Assembly (NCBI GenBank): GCA_947002045.1
Contig: CAMQJB010000001.1
Coordinates: forward strand, 1 to 64,000
Source of the DNA: an uncultured Collinsella sp.
Lineage (GTDB): Bacteria > Actinomycetota > Coriobacteriia > Coriobacteriales > Coriobacteriaceae
Direction of reading: 5' to 3'
DNA length: 64,000 nucleotides
Positions 40,974 through 49,414 of this stretch are shown here, in pieces; the stretch's first letter is position 1, and the number at the start of each line of letters is the position of its first letter. Both the position numbers and the translations under genes were made by a program. The notes beneath the pieces were generated by a model. The model ran no database searches. It was given only the letters and a program-made list of their open reading frames with translations, and was not told the DNA's origin.

Positions 40974-41678
40974 CTACGGGCGCGGCGGCACCAAAACATC
41001 GTAACGAACGGCCTTGCCCGCAAGTTGATAGCTCGGCTTAACGCCGGCAAGCAGCGGGCCCTTTACCGGCCGCTTGATAACGACCTTGCGCGGACGCGCC
41101 GCAAGCGCAGCTTCGACCAGCGTCTCCTCATCGGCACATGGCTGTTCCAGATGATGCAAGAGTTGGAACTTCTTTTTCACCGCCGCGCTCTTGGTGCGCT
41201 CGGGAAACATGGGATCCAGATACACCGCGTCGGGAGCGGCGAGCTCGCCCTGCCCGATCAGCTCAGCTGTATGGCGAAGGCCGGCAATGCTGTCCTCGCC
41301 CGCATGAAGGCGCATGCGAGCCACGGCAGCCGCAAGCACCTGATCATCCGCCGCGCGATCCAAGGCATCCTTGAGGAGCGCCGCGATCACGCAATCCTGC
41401 TCATACAGATCGACGGTAAAGCCCGCGGCCGCCAACAGCAGCGAATCCTCGCCAAAGCCTGCCGTGGCATCAATCGCCCATGGGCTCTCGATGCCTTTTG
41501 TGCGCGCAGCCTTTACCAGCAGCTCTTGCTGCAGACGGCCTTGCTTGAGTCGTGGCAGCATGCGGGCAAAATCGGCACGCAGCTCCATCGCGCCGTCGGT
41601 GAGCGTGAGGCCCTCGGACTTCCGCACGAGCTCGAGCCCCGCGGCCCGAGCAACAGAAAAGGGATCGACGACGCCCAT
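40974..41678 (-). CDS. rsmJ: 16S rRNA m2G1516 methyltransferase RsmJ-like
   Basis: A 234-aa class I SAM methyltransferase. DATAGFGEDSLLLAAAGFTV is the SAM site, and YLDPMFPERTKSA is the RsmJ-type catalytic motif. The C-terminus (VIKRPVKGPLLAG) fits RsmJ too. Start ATG 41678 is spaced properly from AAGGAG, while an upstream GTG is not. It modifies G1516 in E. coli; the position here is inferred. Confidence 0.85.
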   Translation of the reverse strand: MGVVDPFSVARAAGLELVRKSEGLTLTDGAMELRADFARMLPRLKQGRLQQELLVKAARTKGIESPWAIDATAGFGEDSLLLAAAGFTVDLYEQDCVIAALLKDALDRAADDQVLAAAVARMRLHAGEDSIAGLRHTAELIGQGELAAPDAVYLDPMFPERTKSAAVKKKFQLLHHLEQPCADEETLVEAALAARPRKVVIKRPVKGPLLAGVKPSYQLAGKAVRYDVLVPPRP

Positions 41679-41742
41679 GGACACTCCTTAACAAGCAAAA
41701 CGAATACGCGGGGCGCCGTTTATGCCAGCACCCAACCGTCCG

Positions 41743-41886
41743 CTATTGTCCCACATGCGACATGGCCCACAGCATCGCAATGCAAAGCACCGCCATCAAT
41801 CCCGTGCACACGGCAGCGATCACAGAATCGCCCATGCGCCTTCCCAACGACCGCGGCTCACGCACTTGCCCTGTTCCGTACATCAT
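41743..41886 (-). CDS. 47-aa single-pass membrane protein
   Basis: A short protein, MMYGTGQVREPRSLGRR followed by a membrane segment (VIAAVCTGLMAVLCIAMLWAM) and a short tail. AAGGAGGAG stands at good distance from the start ATG 41886. It is probably a genuine small gene upstream of rsmJ on the same strand. Function unknown. Confidence 0.6.
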   Translation of the reverse strand: MMYGTGQVREPRSLGRRMGDSVIAAVCTGLMAVLCIAMLWAMSHVGQ

Positions 41887-42115
41887 GGCTCCTCCTTGAG
41901 ACCAGCTCCTTGTTACGGCCTCATCATCGCAGCGCCGCACATGGGCTGCCATCGATTTGGCTTACGTCCAGCTTTCCTTTTTGAAAGGTTGGACCGTACA
42001 GGCAAGAGACGCTTTCAAACGCATGCATCGTCCCGTTGAACTACAATGTGCTTCACGATATGTGCCGTAACCTGGGCGCGACAGATTCTCCGCGCCCGCA
42101 TCGAAAGGACCAGCT

Positions 42116-42517
42116 ATGAGCGCTGCTCGCAAGACACTCAAAATCCTTGCCCTGATTTATTTTGTTCTGGGCATCGCCAGCCTCGTCATCGGAATTGCCG
42201 GCATTGTTACCGGCAATTTTGGATCCGCTTACGGATCGAACGCCACACTCGCCGCTGTTGTGGTGATTGTTAAGGGCCTCGTCGACCTTGCCGCAGGCGT
42301 CACCGGTATCAAGGGCGCCAACAAGCCTTCGCAGGTGGATGGCGCATTTAAGCTCGGTATCGTTGCCGCGGCAGCCACGCTCCTCCAAGCCGTGCTCACG
42401 CTTCCCGCACTCGGCGGCAGCTCCGTCAATATAATCGCCTTTGTCATCGTGGTCTACGACCTGTTCTTTGTTCAGCAGGCACACGCCGTTAAGGCCGAGA
42501 ACAAGGACCGCCTGTAA
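42116..42517 (+). CDS. 133-aa four-TM membrane protein
   Basis: A hydrophobic protein with four membrane segments and short polar loops (GANKPSQVDG between segments two and three). Start ATG 42116 follows AAAGGA. No recognised family. It stands alone between the small membrane gene and RlmA, and ends at a strong terminator. Confidence 0.7.
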   Translation: MSAARKTLKILALIYFVLGIASLVIGIAGIVTGNFGSAYGSNATLAAVVVIVKGLVDLAAGVTGIKGANKPSQVDGAFKLGIVAAAATLLQAVLTLPALGGSSVNIIAFVIVVYDLFFVQQAHAVKAENKDRL

Positions 42518-42554
42518 GCGCTCGCTTCTCATAAGCTCTGCAGCCAAGCAACTA

Positions 42555-42593
42555 AAAAGGGCCGATCGCGCATCTCCGCGGTCGGCCCTTTAC
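42555..42593 (+). terminator. intrinsic terminator after four-TM protein
   Basis: AAAGGGCCGA / TCGGCCCTTT stem, with a T-tail beginning TTTACG. Confidence 0.75.
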
Positions 42594-42607
42594 GTTTGCC
42601 CAGATAA

Positions 42608-42644
42608 AACCTACCAAAACAAACCTGTCCCTTTTTGGCAGGTT
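42608..42644. repeat. REP-like hairpin (CCTGCCAAAA family)
   Basis: AACCTACCAAAA and TTTTGGCAGGTT pair with one mismatch around AAACCTGTCCC. The loop and right arm are the same as at 22001-22035. It abuts the stop of the RlmA-like gene. Confidence 0.6.
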
Positions 42645-42645
42645 G

Positions 42646-43461
42646 TTAGCTGTGGCGGTACTCGGCGATGATGAAGTCGATGTCGGTTTGAAGGGTGTCC
42701 AAGTTTGCCAGGCGCTCTTTATCGGCAGGGCGCGTGCGGTAGTAGTACGGCGTCATCTGGAACACCGCCTCGATGTCGGCCTGCGTCTGGAGCGTAATAT
42801 TCGCAGATACCCGGTGCGTTCCGACTAACTCGAGCTCGGTTGTCTTCGGCAGCTTCTCATCGTTAAGGTACGGCGTGTCGTAGAGCACCTCCTTGAGCCC
42901 AAACAGATGGCGGGCACCTGGCACGACGGTGTAGAGCGAGCCCTCGGGCGCCAGCACGCGAGAAAACTCACGCTCGTTAAAGGTAGCGAAGAGCTCGGTC
43001 ACCATATCGAAGGCGCCATCGGCCACGGGGATATCCTTCATGTTGGCCACGAAGTAGGTCGCGTCGCCGCGCTTGGCGGCCAGGCGCACCATCTCCTTGC
43101 CCAGGTCGAAACCGTAAGCATCCACGCCCGGCACCGCGCCCATGGCGCTGGTGTAGTAGCCCTCGCCGCAGCAAATATCGAGCAAGGCCAGCGGCTTGTC
43201 CGACGTAGCTGCGCACCGCTGAGCTCGTTCGCGCACCAGCTCGACCATCGCATCGCGCAACGGCGCATAGTATCCGCGGTTCAGAAAGTCACGACGACTG
43301 CGCGCCTGTGACTTGGGATCGCCCATAGAGTCGCCGCTCTTGGACGAGCGCAGTAGGTACAGATAGCCCTCGCGCGCACGGTCAAACCGGTGTCCGCCCG
43401 CGCATGCAGCACCGCGCTCGTTATCCACCAGTGGCTCATGGCAAACGGGACACAACAACAT
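42646..43461 (-). CDS. RlmA-like 23S rRNA guanine-N1 methyltransferase
   Basis: A 271-aa protein. The N-terminal zinc knuckle CPVCHEPL...CAGGHRFDRAREGYLYLL is the RlmA signature, and LDICCGEGYYTSAMG is the SAM-binding motif. RlmA(I) methylates G745, and RlmA(II) (TlrB) G748 to give tylosin resistance; sequence here does not settle which. ATG 43461 follows AAGGAG. Confidence 0.83.
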   Translation of the reverse strand: MLLCPVCHEPLVDNERGAACAGGHRFDRAREGYLYLLRSSKSGDSMGDPKSQARSRRDFLNRGYYAPLRDAMVELVRERAQRCAATSDKPLALLDICCGEGYYTSAMGAVPGVDAYGFDLGKEMVRLAAKRGDATYFVANMKDIPVADGAFDMVTELFATFNEREFSRVLAPEGSLYTVVPGARHLFGLKEVLYDTPYLNDEKLPKTTELELVGTHRVSANITLQTQADIEAVFQMTPYYYRTRPADKERLANLDTLQTDIDFIIAEYRHS

Positions 43462-43517
43462 GGCAACTCCTTAGCGCGAACAACACAACGCCCACCATTG
43501 TCGCACGCCTTCCCCAC

Positions 43518-43584
43518 CTAGTCATTGGGGACGTTCTTAAATGACTAGTCGTTTAAGAACGTCCCCAACGACTAGTCGATTAGG
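43518..43584. repeat. REP-like hairpin, GGGGACGTTCTTAA family
   Basis: TTGGGGACGTTCTTAAA (43525-43541) and its perfect complement (43552-43568) flank TGACTAGTCG. ACTAGTC recurs just outside the right arm (43570-43576) and CTAGTC just outside the left (43518-43523). A second copy of the core lies at 63039-63078. Confidence 0.7.
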
Positions 43585-43639
43585 AGTATCATCATCTGCG
43601 CAAATAAGCACGAAAGAGCATGTTAGAGATTGAGAGCGT

Positions 43640-45022
43640 ATGGCTGACACCGTATCTAAGCACATTGACATGACCACCGGCTCGCTGTGGCGCAATATTC
43701 CCCTGTTCGCCTTCCCCGTGGCCGCCACGAGCATCTTGGAGCAGCTATCGAACCTCATCGCCACGGTTATCATCGGTAACTTCTCGGGCGACCAGGGAAC
43801 CCTCGCCATGGCGGCGGTCGGCTCCAATGTTCCGCTTACCAGTCTTATGCTCAACCTGTTTATTGGCATGTCGCTTGGCTCCAACGTGGTCATCGCCAAC
43901 GCTATCGGCCGCAACGATCAGAACATGGTCAAACGCGCCGTCCATACCTCGATTTTAATGGCGCTCGTGGGCTTTGTCGTCATCGCGCTGGGCGAAATCT
44001 TTGCCGAGCCCATGCTCGCCGCGCTCAACGTTCCCGCCGAAACCATGCCGCTCGCTTCGCTCTACCTGCGCGTCTTTTTGCTCAGCATGCCCTCGATCTT
44101 GCTCTACAACTTTGAGGCCGCGATCTTCCGCTCCGTCGGCATCACCCGCATGCCGCTGCAGGCGCTTGCTGTGTCCACCGTCCTCAACATTGGCCTGGAC
44201 CTCATCTTTGTCCCCGTACTCCACTGGGGCGTCGCGGGCGTCGCCATCGCCACCGCCATCGCCTACACCGTCAGCGCCGCTACGCTCTTTATCCGCCTGC
44301 TCAAGACCGACTCCGTCGTCCGCGTCACCCCGCGCGACCTGGCTATCGACCCCGTCGCCCTCAAGCGCATCGTCAAGATCGGCCTGCCCGCCGGCATCCA
44401 AAGCGCTGTCTTTGCCGTCGCCAACATCATCATCCAGTCTGCCATCAACAGCCTGGGCACCGAGGTCATGGCGGCATCGAGCGCCGCCATGAGCCTGGAG
44501 TACGTGTGCTACAACCTGCTCAACAGCTTTAGCCAGGCGTGCACCACCTTTGTGGGACAAAACCACGGTGCCCGCCAGATCGATCGCTGCACCAAAACGC
44601 TTAAGGTCTGCCTGGTCGAAGGCGGTATCGTTGCACTCACCACGATCATCGTTATTGTCGGCCTGGGACGCGAGATCTTGTCGCTGTTCAACAGCGACCC
44701 CAACATCGTCTCGATCGGCTATATCCGCGTGTGTTCGATCTTCCCGGCGTACGCCTTTAGCATGTTCTACGAAAACATGTCAGGCTACCTGCGCGGCTTT
44801 GGTATCTCGCTCACGCCCGCCCTCATCACCATGATCTGCGTCTGCGGCATCCGCTTCTATTGGGTGTTCTGCGTGTTCCCGCACTTCCGCACCTTTGCGA
44901 ACATCATGATGGTCTACCCCATCAGCCTGGGCACCACGGCGTTCTTTATGGTCGTGGCGGTACTACTCTGCCACCCGGCACGCACCTATCGCGCCACCCA
45001 AGCCAAAGCGACAGCCCGCTAA
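43640..45022 (+). CDS. MATE-family multidrug/metabolite efflux transporter
   Basis: A 460-aa membrane protein with 12 segments in two homologous halves. The helical pattern and conserved loops (FPVAATSILEQLSNL, NHGARQIDRC) are typical of DinF/NorM-like MATE exporters, which couple to Na+ or H+. ATG 43640 has only a weak GAG SD. It converges closely (27 bp) with the LysR gene. The substrate is unknown. Confidence 0.87.
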   Translation: MADTVSKHIDMTTGSLWRNIPLFAFPVAATSILEQLSNLIATVIIGNFSGDQGTLAMAAVGSNVPLTSLMLNLFIGMSLGSNVVIANAIGRNDQNMVKRAVHTSILMALVGFVVIALGEIFAEPMLAALNVPAETMPLASLYLRVFLLSMPSILLYNFEAAIFRSVGITRMPLQALAVSTVLNIGLDLIFVPVLHWGVAGVAIATAIAYTVSAATLFIRLLKTDSVVRVTPRDLAIDPVALKRIVKIGLPAGIQSAVFAVANIIIQSAINSLGTEVMAASSAAMSLEYVCYNLLNSFSQACTTFVGQNHGARQIDRCTKTLKVCLVEGGIVALTTIIVIVGLGREILSLFNSDPNIVSIGYIRVCSIFPAYAFSMFYENMSGYLRGFGISLTPALITMICVCGIRFYWVFCVFPHFRTFANIMMVYPISLGTTAFFMVVAVLLCHPARTYRATQAKATAR

Positions 45023-45049
45023 ACACCGCACTCAACGCCACGCCAGTCA

Positions 45050-45916
45050 TTAATTGACAATATGCGAGCTCATATAGTCGATAAAGCGCCTCGTGGCGAT
45101 GGGCATGGTGTCCCAGCTGCGCCAGGCGGCCACCACGTCGCGCGAGGGAGCATGCACGATGGGACGTACGCGAATATCGGCACGCATGCCCTCCACAGTA
45201 CGACGGTAGAGCATACTCACGCCTAGGCCCTCCTCCACCATCGCCATGATGGTGTAGTCGTCGGTCACCTCGCTCGTCACGTGCGGCGACAGCCCATGCG
45301 TCGCAAATGCATCGAGCACCAGGCTCTGTTCGCCCTCATCCAGCAGTACAAACGGCTCGGACGCCAGGTCGGCGAGTGTCACCTTTTCCTTTGCCGTCAG
45401 CGGATGCGCGGCCGGCAACAATGCCACCAACTCGTCGTGATAGACCACGCGCTTCTCGAGCCCAGCGGTAAATCCGCGTGCCGTAAAGCAAAAATCGACC
45501 ACGCCATCGTGCACCCACTGGGCGTTGCGCGTGTAATCGCCCTGCTTGAGGGTAAAGCGTACGCCCGGGTGCAGGGCTCCAAAATCGCGGATCACGCGCG
45601 GCAATACGGTTCGACTCACGTTGGTAAACGTCGCGATGCGAATATCAGTCGACGAAAGTCCCAGCAGCTCCTGGCGCTTGCCCTCGAGCTCGGCCTCGGC
45701 GGTCACAATCTGGCGCAGGTACGGCAGATATTGTTTACCGTCGCGCGTAAGCGAAACACCCTGCTTACCGCGCTCGATAAGCGTGGTGCCCAGCTCGCGC
45801 TCGAGCGCCTTGACGGCCTGGCTCACCGCGCTTTGCGTATAGCCCAGCTCGTCGGCCGCACGTTTCAGGCTGCCGCAATCGACCACCATACAAACAATCT
45901 GATACCGCGATGCCAT
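45050..45916 (-). CDS. LysR-family transcriptional regulator
   Basis: A 288-aa regulator with an HTH (SLKRAADELGYTQSAVSQ) and a substrate-binding domain. ATG 45916 follows GGAGG. It is related to the LysR gene at 4935-5792 and likewise divergent from an EamA exporter, so it likely controls the transporter. Confidence 0.87.
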   Translation of the reverse strand: MASRYQIVCMVVDCGSLKRAADELGYTQSAVSQAVKALERELGTTLIERGKQGVSLTRDGKQYLPYLRQIVTAEAELEGKRQELLGLSSTDIRIATFTNVSRTVLPRVIRDFGALHPGVRFTLKQGDYTRNAQWVHDGVVDFCFTARGFTAGLEKRVVYHDELVALLPAAHPLTAKEKVTLADLASEPFVLLDEGEQSLVLDAFATHGLSPHVTSEVTDDYTIMAMVEEGLGVSMLYRRTVEGMRADIRVRPIVHAPSRDVVAAWRSWDTMPIATRRFIDYMSSHIVN

Positions 45917-45975
45917 CGTGCCTCCACATCAATGCAGCCGTAAAACGTTTTGCCAGCGCTTTTTCTGCCTACATT

Positions 45976-45994
45976 AGTATTTCTTAATCATACT
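45976..45994. promoter_or_regulatory. LysR-type dyad AGTAT-N9-ATACT
   Basis: An interrupted dyad in the 158-bp divergent promoter region between LysR and EamA. The pattern T-N11-A is the canonical LysR box. Confidence 0.5.
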
Positions 45995-46074
45995 GAAGAT
46001 ACATTCGCTTTACTACATCAACATCTGGGAGCAGAATCCTTTTTGCGAAACCGTTCTGTAACAAAAGGAGTCCC

Positions 46075-46977
46075 ATGGATCGTAAAAAAGCAATCGCGCT
46101 CTCATTTTCCGTTCCCGTCGCATGGGGCTTTTCGTATCCCCTCATGAAGATCGGCATGGACAGCATGAACGCCACGAGCATCGTCGCGCTACGCTGCATC
46201 ATCGCCTTTGTGGTCTGCCTGCTGCTCTTCCACAAGCGCGCTTTCCGCATCAACCGCGACCTTATGGTCCGTGCCGCCATCATCGGCGCCATTATGGCAA
46301 CCGAGCTCACCTGCATGTGCCTGGGCTCCAGCCTCACCTCTGCCTCCACTGCCGGCTTTTTGCAGAGCCTGACGGTCGTAATCGTGCCGTTTGCCAACGC
46401 CGCCCTGCTGCGCCGCGCCCCCGAGCGCAAAGTGCTCGTCGGCACCGCCATCGTCACCTGCGGTATGTTGCTGCTCTCGGGCGCAGACTTTACCAGCCTG
46501 AATCCCGGCGCGATCATCATGCTGCTCTCGGCCTTTATCTATGCCAGCCACATTATCGTGGCCAAGCGCTTTGTCGAAGAAGTCGATCCGCTTGCTCTGG
46601 GCGTTTGGCAGCTGGGCTTCGGCGGCTTGTTCTCGGGCATCGCCGCATGCGTCTTTGGCGATTTCACACTTCCCAGTACGCCCAGCGAGATCGTCGTTGT
46701 CGTTGCCCTCGCACTCATCTGCTCTGCCTATGGCTTTATCACCCAGACGCTCGTGCAGCCCCACGTGCCCGCCGAGACCACCGGCTTCGCCTTCTCGCTT
46801 GAGCCGGTCTGCTCCGCTGTCTTTTCGTTCTTCTTGGTTGGCGAGGTCCTGAGCCCCATCGCCTTCTTTGGCGCCGCCCTCATCCTAACCGGGGTCATGG
46901 TGGCAACCGTCGAGCTTCCGCGCCTCCGCGCGCATGGACAGGCTCGCATGGCAGGAGCGCCCGAGCACGTCTCGTAG
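46075..46977 (+). CDS. EamA/DMT-family metabolite exporter
   Basis: A 300-aa membrane protein with ten predicted segments in two EamA repeats (second repeat with GFAFSLEPVCSAVFSFFLVGE). ATG 46075 follows AAAGGAG. It is the second EamA gene with a divergent LysR partner. The substrate is unknown; amino acids and drugs are typical. Confidence 0.87.
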   Translation: MDRKKAIALSFSVPVAWGFSYPLMKIGMDSMNATSIVALRCIIAFVVCLLLFHKRAFRINRDLMVRAAIIGAIMATELTCMCLGSSLTSASTAGFLQSLTVVIVPFANAALLRRAPERKVLVGTAIVTCGMLLLSGADFTSLNPGAIIMLLSAFIYASHIIVAKRFVEEVDPLALGVWQLGFGGLFSGIAACVFGDFTLPSTPSEIVVVVALALICSAYGFITQTLVQPHVPAETTGFAFSLEPVCSAVFSFFLVGEVLSPIAFFGAALILTGVMVATVELPRLRAHGQARMAGAPEHVS

Positions 46978-47065
46978 ACCCCACTCTTCATACGGCCGTG
47001 GCATAAAGGCAACCGGTGCGCCTTTACAATAGATACCGACAGAGCATCTGACGTAAAGGAGCCCC

Positions 47066-47791
47066 ATGGACGCCGCGACCCGCGACCGCAACATAGCAAC
47101 TTGGTTGGGCGATGCGCCGCAGCCGGTACGTGACACTACGAATCAGCTGCTCGAGCGCATCGCCCTTTTGCGTGCCGAGCAGACCATCTACCCGGCACAA
47201 GACGACATCCTCAATGCCCTCGCCTACACGTCTGCCGACCAGGTCAAGGTTGTCATCTTGGGTCAAGACCCCTATCACGGACCCAACCAGGCCATGGGAC
47301 TGTCGTTCTCGGTCCCCGCGACGCAAACCAAGTTGCCGCCGAGCCTGCGCAACATCTATAAGGAACTCAAAGCCGATCTGGGCTGCCCCATTCCCGCCAC
47401 GGGAGACCTAACCCCATGGGCACAGCAGGGCGTCCTGCTCCTCAACACCACGCTCACCGTGCGCGAGCATGCCGCGAACTCGCATGCCAAACTGGGCTGG
47501 AGCACGCTCACCGACTACGTTATCGAACGCTGCTGCCAGCTGCCCCAGTCGGTCGTCTTTTTGGCATGGGGTCGCTTTGCCCAGCAGATGGTCGAAGGCA
47601 AGCTCGTCGCAACTGGTGCGGGCAAGGCAACCGATAAGTTCTGTCTGGCCTCCACGCACCCCTCGCCGCTTTCGGCCAACCGTGCCACGGCAGAACTCCC
47701 CGCTTTTATGGGGTCGCGCCCCTTCTCCGCTGCTAATCGGCTACTCGAACAGCACGGCTCGACCCCCGTCAACTGGACTTGCCTCGGCTAA
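47066..47791 (+). CDS. ung: uracil-DNA glycosylase Ung
   Basis: A 241-aa family-1 glycosylase that removes uracil from DNA. GQDPYHG carries the catalytic Asp; HPSPLSA is the intercalation loop with the active His. LLLNTTLTV and FLAWG also fit. ATG 47066 follows AAAGGAG. It is isolated, ending at a bidirectional terminator. Confidence 0.95.
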   Translation: MDAATRDRNIATWLGDAPQPVRDTTNQLLERIALLRAEQTIYPAQDDILNALAYTSADQVKVVILGQDPYHGPNQAMGLSFSVPATQTKLPPSLRNIYKELKADLGCPIPATGDLTPWAQQGVLLLNTTLTVREHAANSHAKLGWSTLTDYVIERCCQLPQSVVFLAWGRFAQQMVEGKLVATGAGKATDKFCLASTHPSPLSANRATAELPAFMGSRPFSAANRLLEQHGSTPVNWTCLG

Positions 47792-47805
47792 AAATCGATA
47801 CATCA

Positions 47806-47846
47806 AAAACGCGCCCGACGGCGATCTTGCCATCGGGCGCGTTTTC
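47806..47846. terminator. bidirectional terminator between ung and SDR gene
   Basis: AAAACGCGCCCGA / TCGGGCGCGTTTT stem, followed on the plus strand by CTAC and with AAAA before it, so it can end both convergent genes. Confidence 0.85.
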
Positions 47847-48526
47847 TACTCGGGCCAGATAAACTGGGTGCGGCCGGCCTCGCCGCCATCGATCAGCAGG
47901 CTCTGCCCGGTCATAAACCGATTGGTCACGCCCACAAAGTAGATCCACTCGGCAATCTCTTGGGCGGTGGCCCAGCGTTTAAGCGGCGTGAGCTCCATAA
48001 TCTGGTTCCACAGGTGCTCGTCTTCCATCACGCAACGGTTGAGCGGTGTGATAACGCCGCCCGGGTCCACACTGTTGGCGATGGCCTGCGGTGCCAAGCG
48101 GTTTGCAAGGTTCTTGGTATAGGCGATAACGCCGCCCTTGCTGGCGGCATAGGCGGGAAACTCCGATCCCGTATGCCCGCTCGCCGACCCCACATTAACC
48201 ACGGATTTGATAGCCGGCGCCGGCTTGGCGGCAAGCCCCTCCCCCGCAAAGGCGTAGCGCTCGGTCACGTTGATGGTGCCATACAGGTTGGCGGCGATGT
48301 CGTCGGCCGAATCCTGCGTACCGGCAACGTTCACGATCACCTGAGGCTCAAGGTCGCCTGGAAACGAGTTAGGCTCGCGGGCATCAACAATCAGATGGCG
48401 GTAGCGCTCGTGTTCGATCGCCGCCGGCAGCAGATCAAAGCCCACGACCTCGTGGCCCTCGTCCAAAAAGCGCTGCACGCACGCGGCTCCGATACCGCCC
48501 GAAGCGCCCGTGATCAAAACCCGCAT
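47846..48526 (-). CDS. short-chain dehydrogenase/reductase
   Basis: A 226-aa classical SDR. TGASGGIG binds NAD(P), NVAG is the NNAG-type structural motif, a Ser lies in VGSASGH, YAASK is the active site, and PGGVITPL follows. Bile-acid hydroxysteroid dehydrogenases belong to the family, but nothing in the sequence alone proves that activity. ATG 48526 follows AAGGAG. It is ten bases downstream of the queuosine transporter gene; both are probably one operon. Confidence 0.83.
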   Translation of the reverse strand: MRVLITGASGGIGAACVQRFLDEGHEVVGFDLLPAAIEHERYRHLIVDAREPNSFPGDLEPQVIVNVAGTQDSADDIAANLYGTINVTERYAFAGEGLAAKPAPAIKSVVNVGSASGHTGSEFPAYAASKGGVIAYTKNLANRLAPQAIANSVDPGGVITPLNRCVMEDEHLWNQIMELTPLKRWATAQEIAEWIYFVGVTNRFMTGQSLLIDGGEAGRTQFIWPE

Positions 48527-48535
48527 ACTTGCTCC

Positions 48536-49258
48536 TTAGGCGGTTGCGTGGCGCTCGAGGTACTCGGAGCCCACATTCTCGCGCTCCCAGCCGCGCACGA
48601 CCTTGTAGCCCACGGGGCTCAGGAAGACCTCGCACAGCAGCTCGGCAACAGCGCCGGTCAGCGAGCACATAAGGACCTGCACCCAGGTCCAACCAAAGAA
48701 CGTGTGGCTCACCACAATGGCAAAGACCAGGTTGTCGATAAACTGGCCAACACCCGTGGACACATAGGAGCGGAAGGCGAAGCTCGCAAAGTTATTCTTT
48801 TTGAGCATACGGCCGAGCGACTGGTTGAGCGTGGAATTAACCACGGCAGAAACGAGCATTGCCAGCGAAGAGCCCAGCACCACGTACCAGGTGCCGCCGA
48901 TGGTGGCGTTAAGGGCGGTGTTGACCTCGATCATGCCGGTGTCGTAGTAGGCGCCCCACATACCGGGCGTGAGCGAGCATGCCCAAAAGCACAGGCTCAC
49001 GGCCAGGTTGACCAGCAGCGCGAGGATAGAGATTTTGATGGATGCCTTGGCGCCAAAGCGCTTGCAGATCATGTCCTGGCACAAAAACGAAACCCAGCTC
49101 ACCACAAAGCCGCAATCGAGTGCCAGATACGGCAGGCTGATAAGCTCTTTGTTGGCCAGCAGGTTCATCATGATGACGCTCACGAAAAACAGCGAAACCG
49201 TTGCCGCGGGAATGCTCCGCAGCAGGACCTTGTAGTCCTCCATGACCTTCTTGATCAT
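48536..49258 (-). CDS. VUT/YhhQ-family queuosine precursor transporter
   Basis: A 240-aa membrane protein with about six segments. The order (SIPAATVSLFFVSVIMMNLLANK, GFVVSWVSFLCQDMICKRFG, and the late FFGWTWVQVLMCSLTGAVAE) matches the VUT family, importing queuine or preQ1. ATG 49258 follows AAAGGAG. A promoter and a leader hairpin lie upstream. No preQ1 riboswitch could be confirmed. Transcribed with the SDR gene. Confidence 0.8.
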   Translation of the reverse strand: MIKKVMEDYKVLLRSIPAATVSLFFVSVIMMNLLANKELISLPYLALDCGFVVSWVSFLCQDMICKRFGAKASIKISILALLVNLAVSLCFWACSLTPGMWGAYYDTGMIEVNTALNATIGGTWYVVLGSSLAMLVSAVVNSTLNQSLGRMLKKNNFASFAFRSYVSTGVGQFIDNLVFAIVVSHTFFGWTWVQVLMCSLTGAVAELLCEVFLSPVGYKVVRGWERENVGSEYLERHATA

Positions 49259-49343
49259 TATGTACTCCTTTGGTTTTAGGTTTAACGAGCAGGATATCGG
49301 ACCCGAACTGCTCGGACGCCCTGGTCTTGAGACGACGGTGGGT

Positions 49344-49372
49344 ATGATAGCCGCTCGCGCGGCATCAGGCAA
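49344..49372 (-). promoter_or_regulatory. sigma-70-like promoter of queuosine transporter operon
   Basis: On the minus strand, TTGCCT and TATCAT are 17 bp apart. The implied leader is about 78 nt and contains a hairpin (CGAGCAG / CTGCTCG). Confidence 0.5.
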
Positions 49373-49414
49373 GCAATCGGCGCGGCAGCCCCGCAGGGCC
49401 ACCGCGCCGATGCG

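Noticed and set aside
49259..49340. preQ1 riboswitch before the queuosine-precursor transporter
   Set aside because: A hairpin exists, but the conserved preQ1-I, -II or -III core could not be matched.
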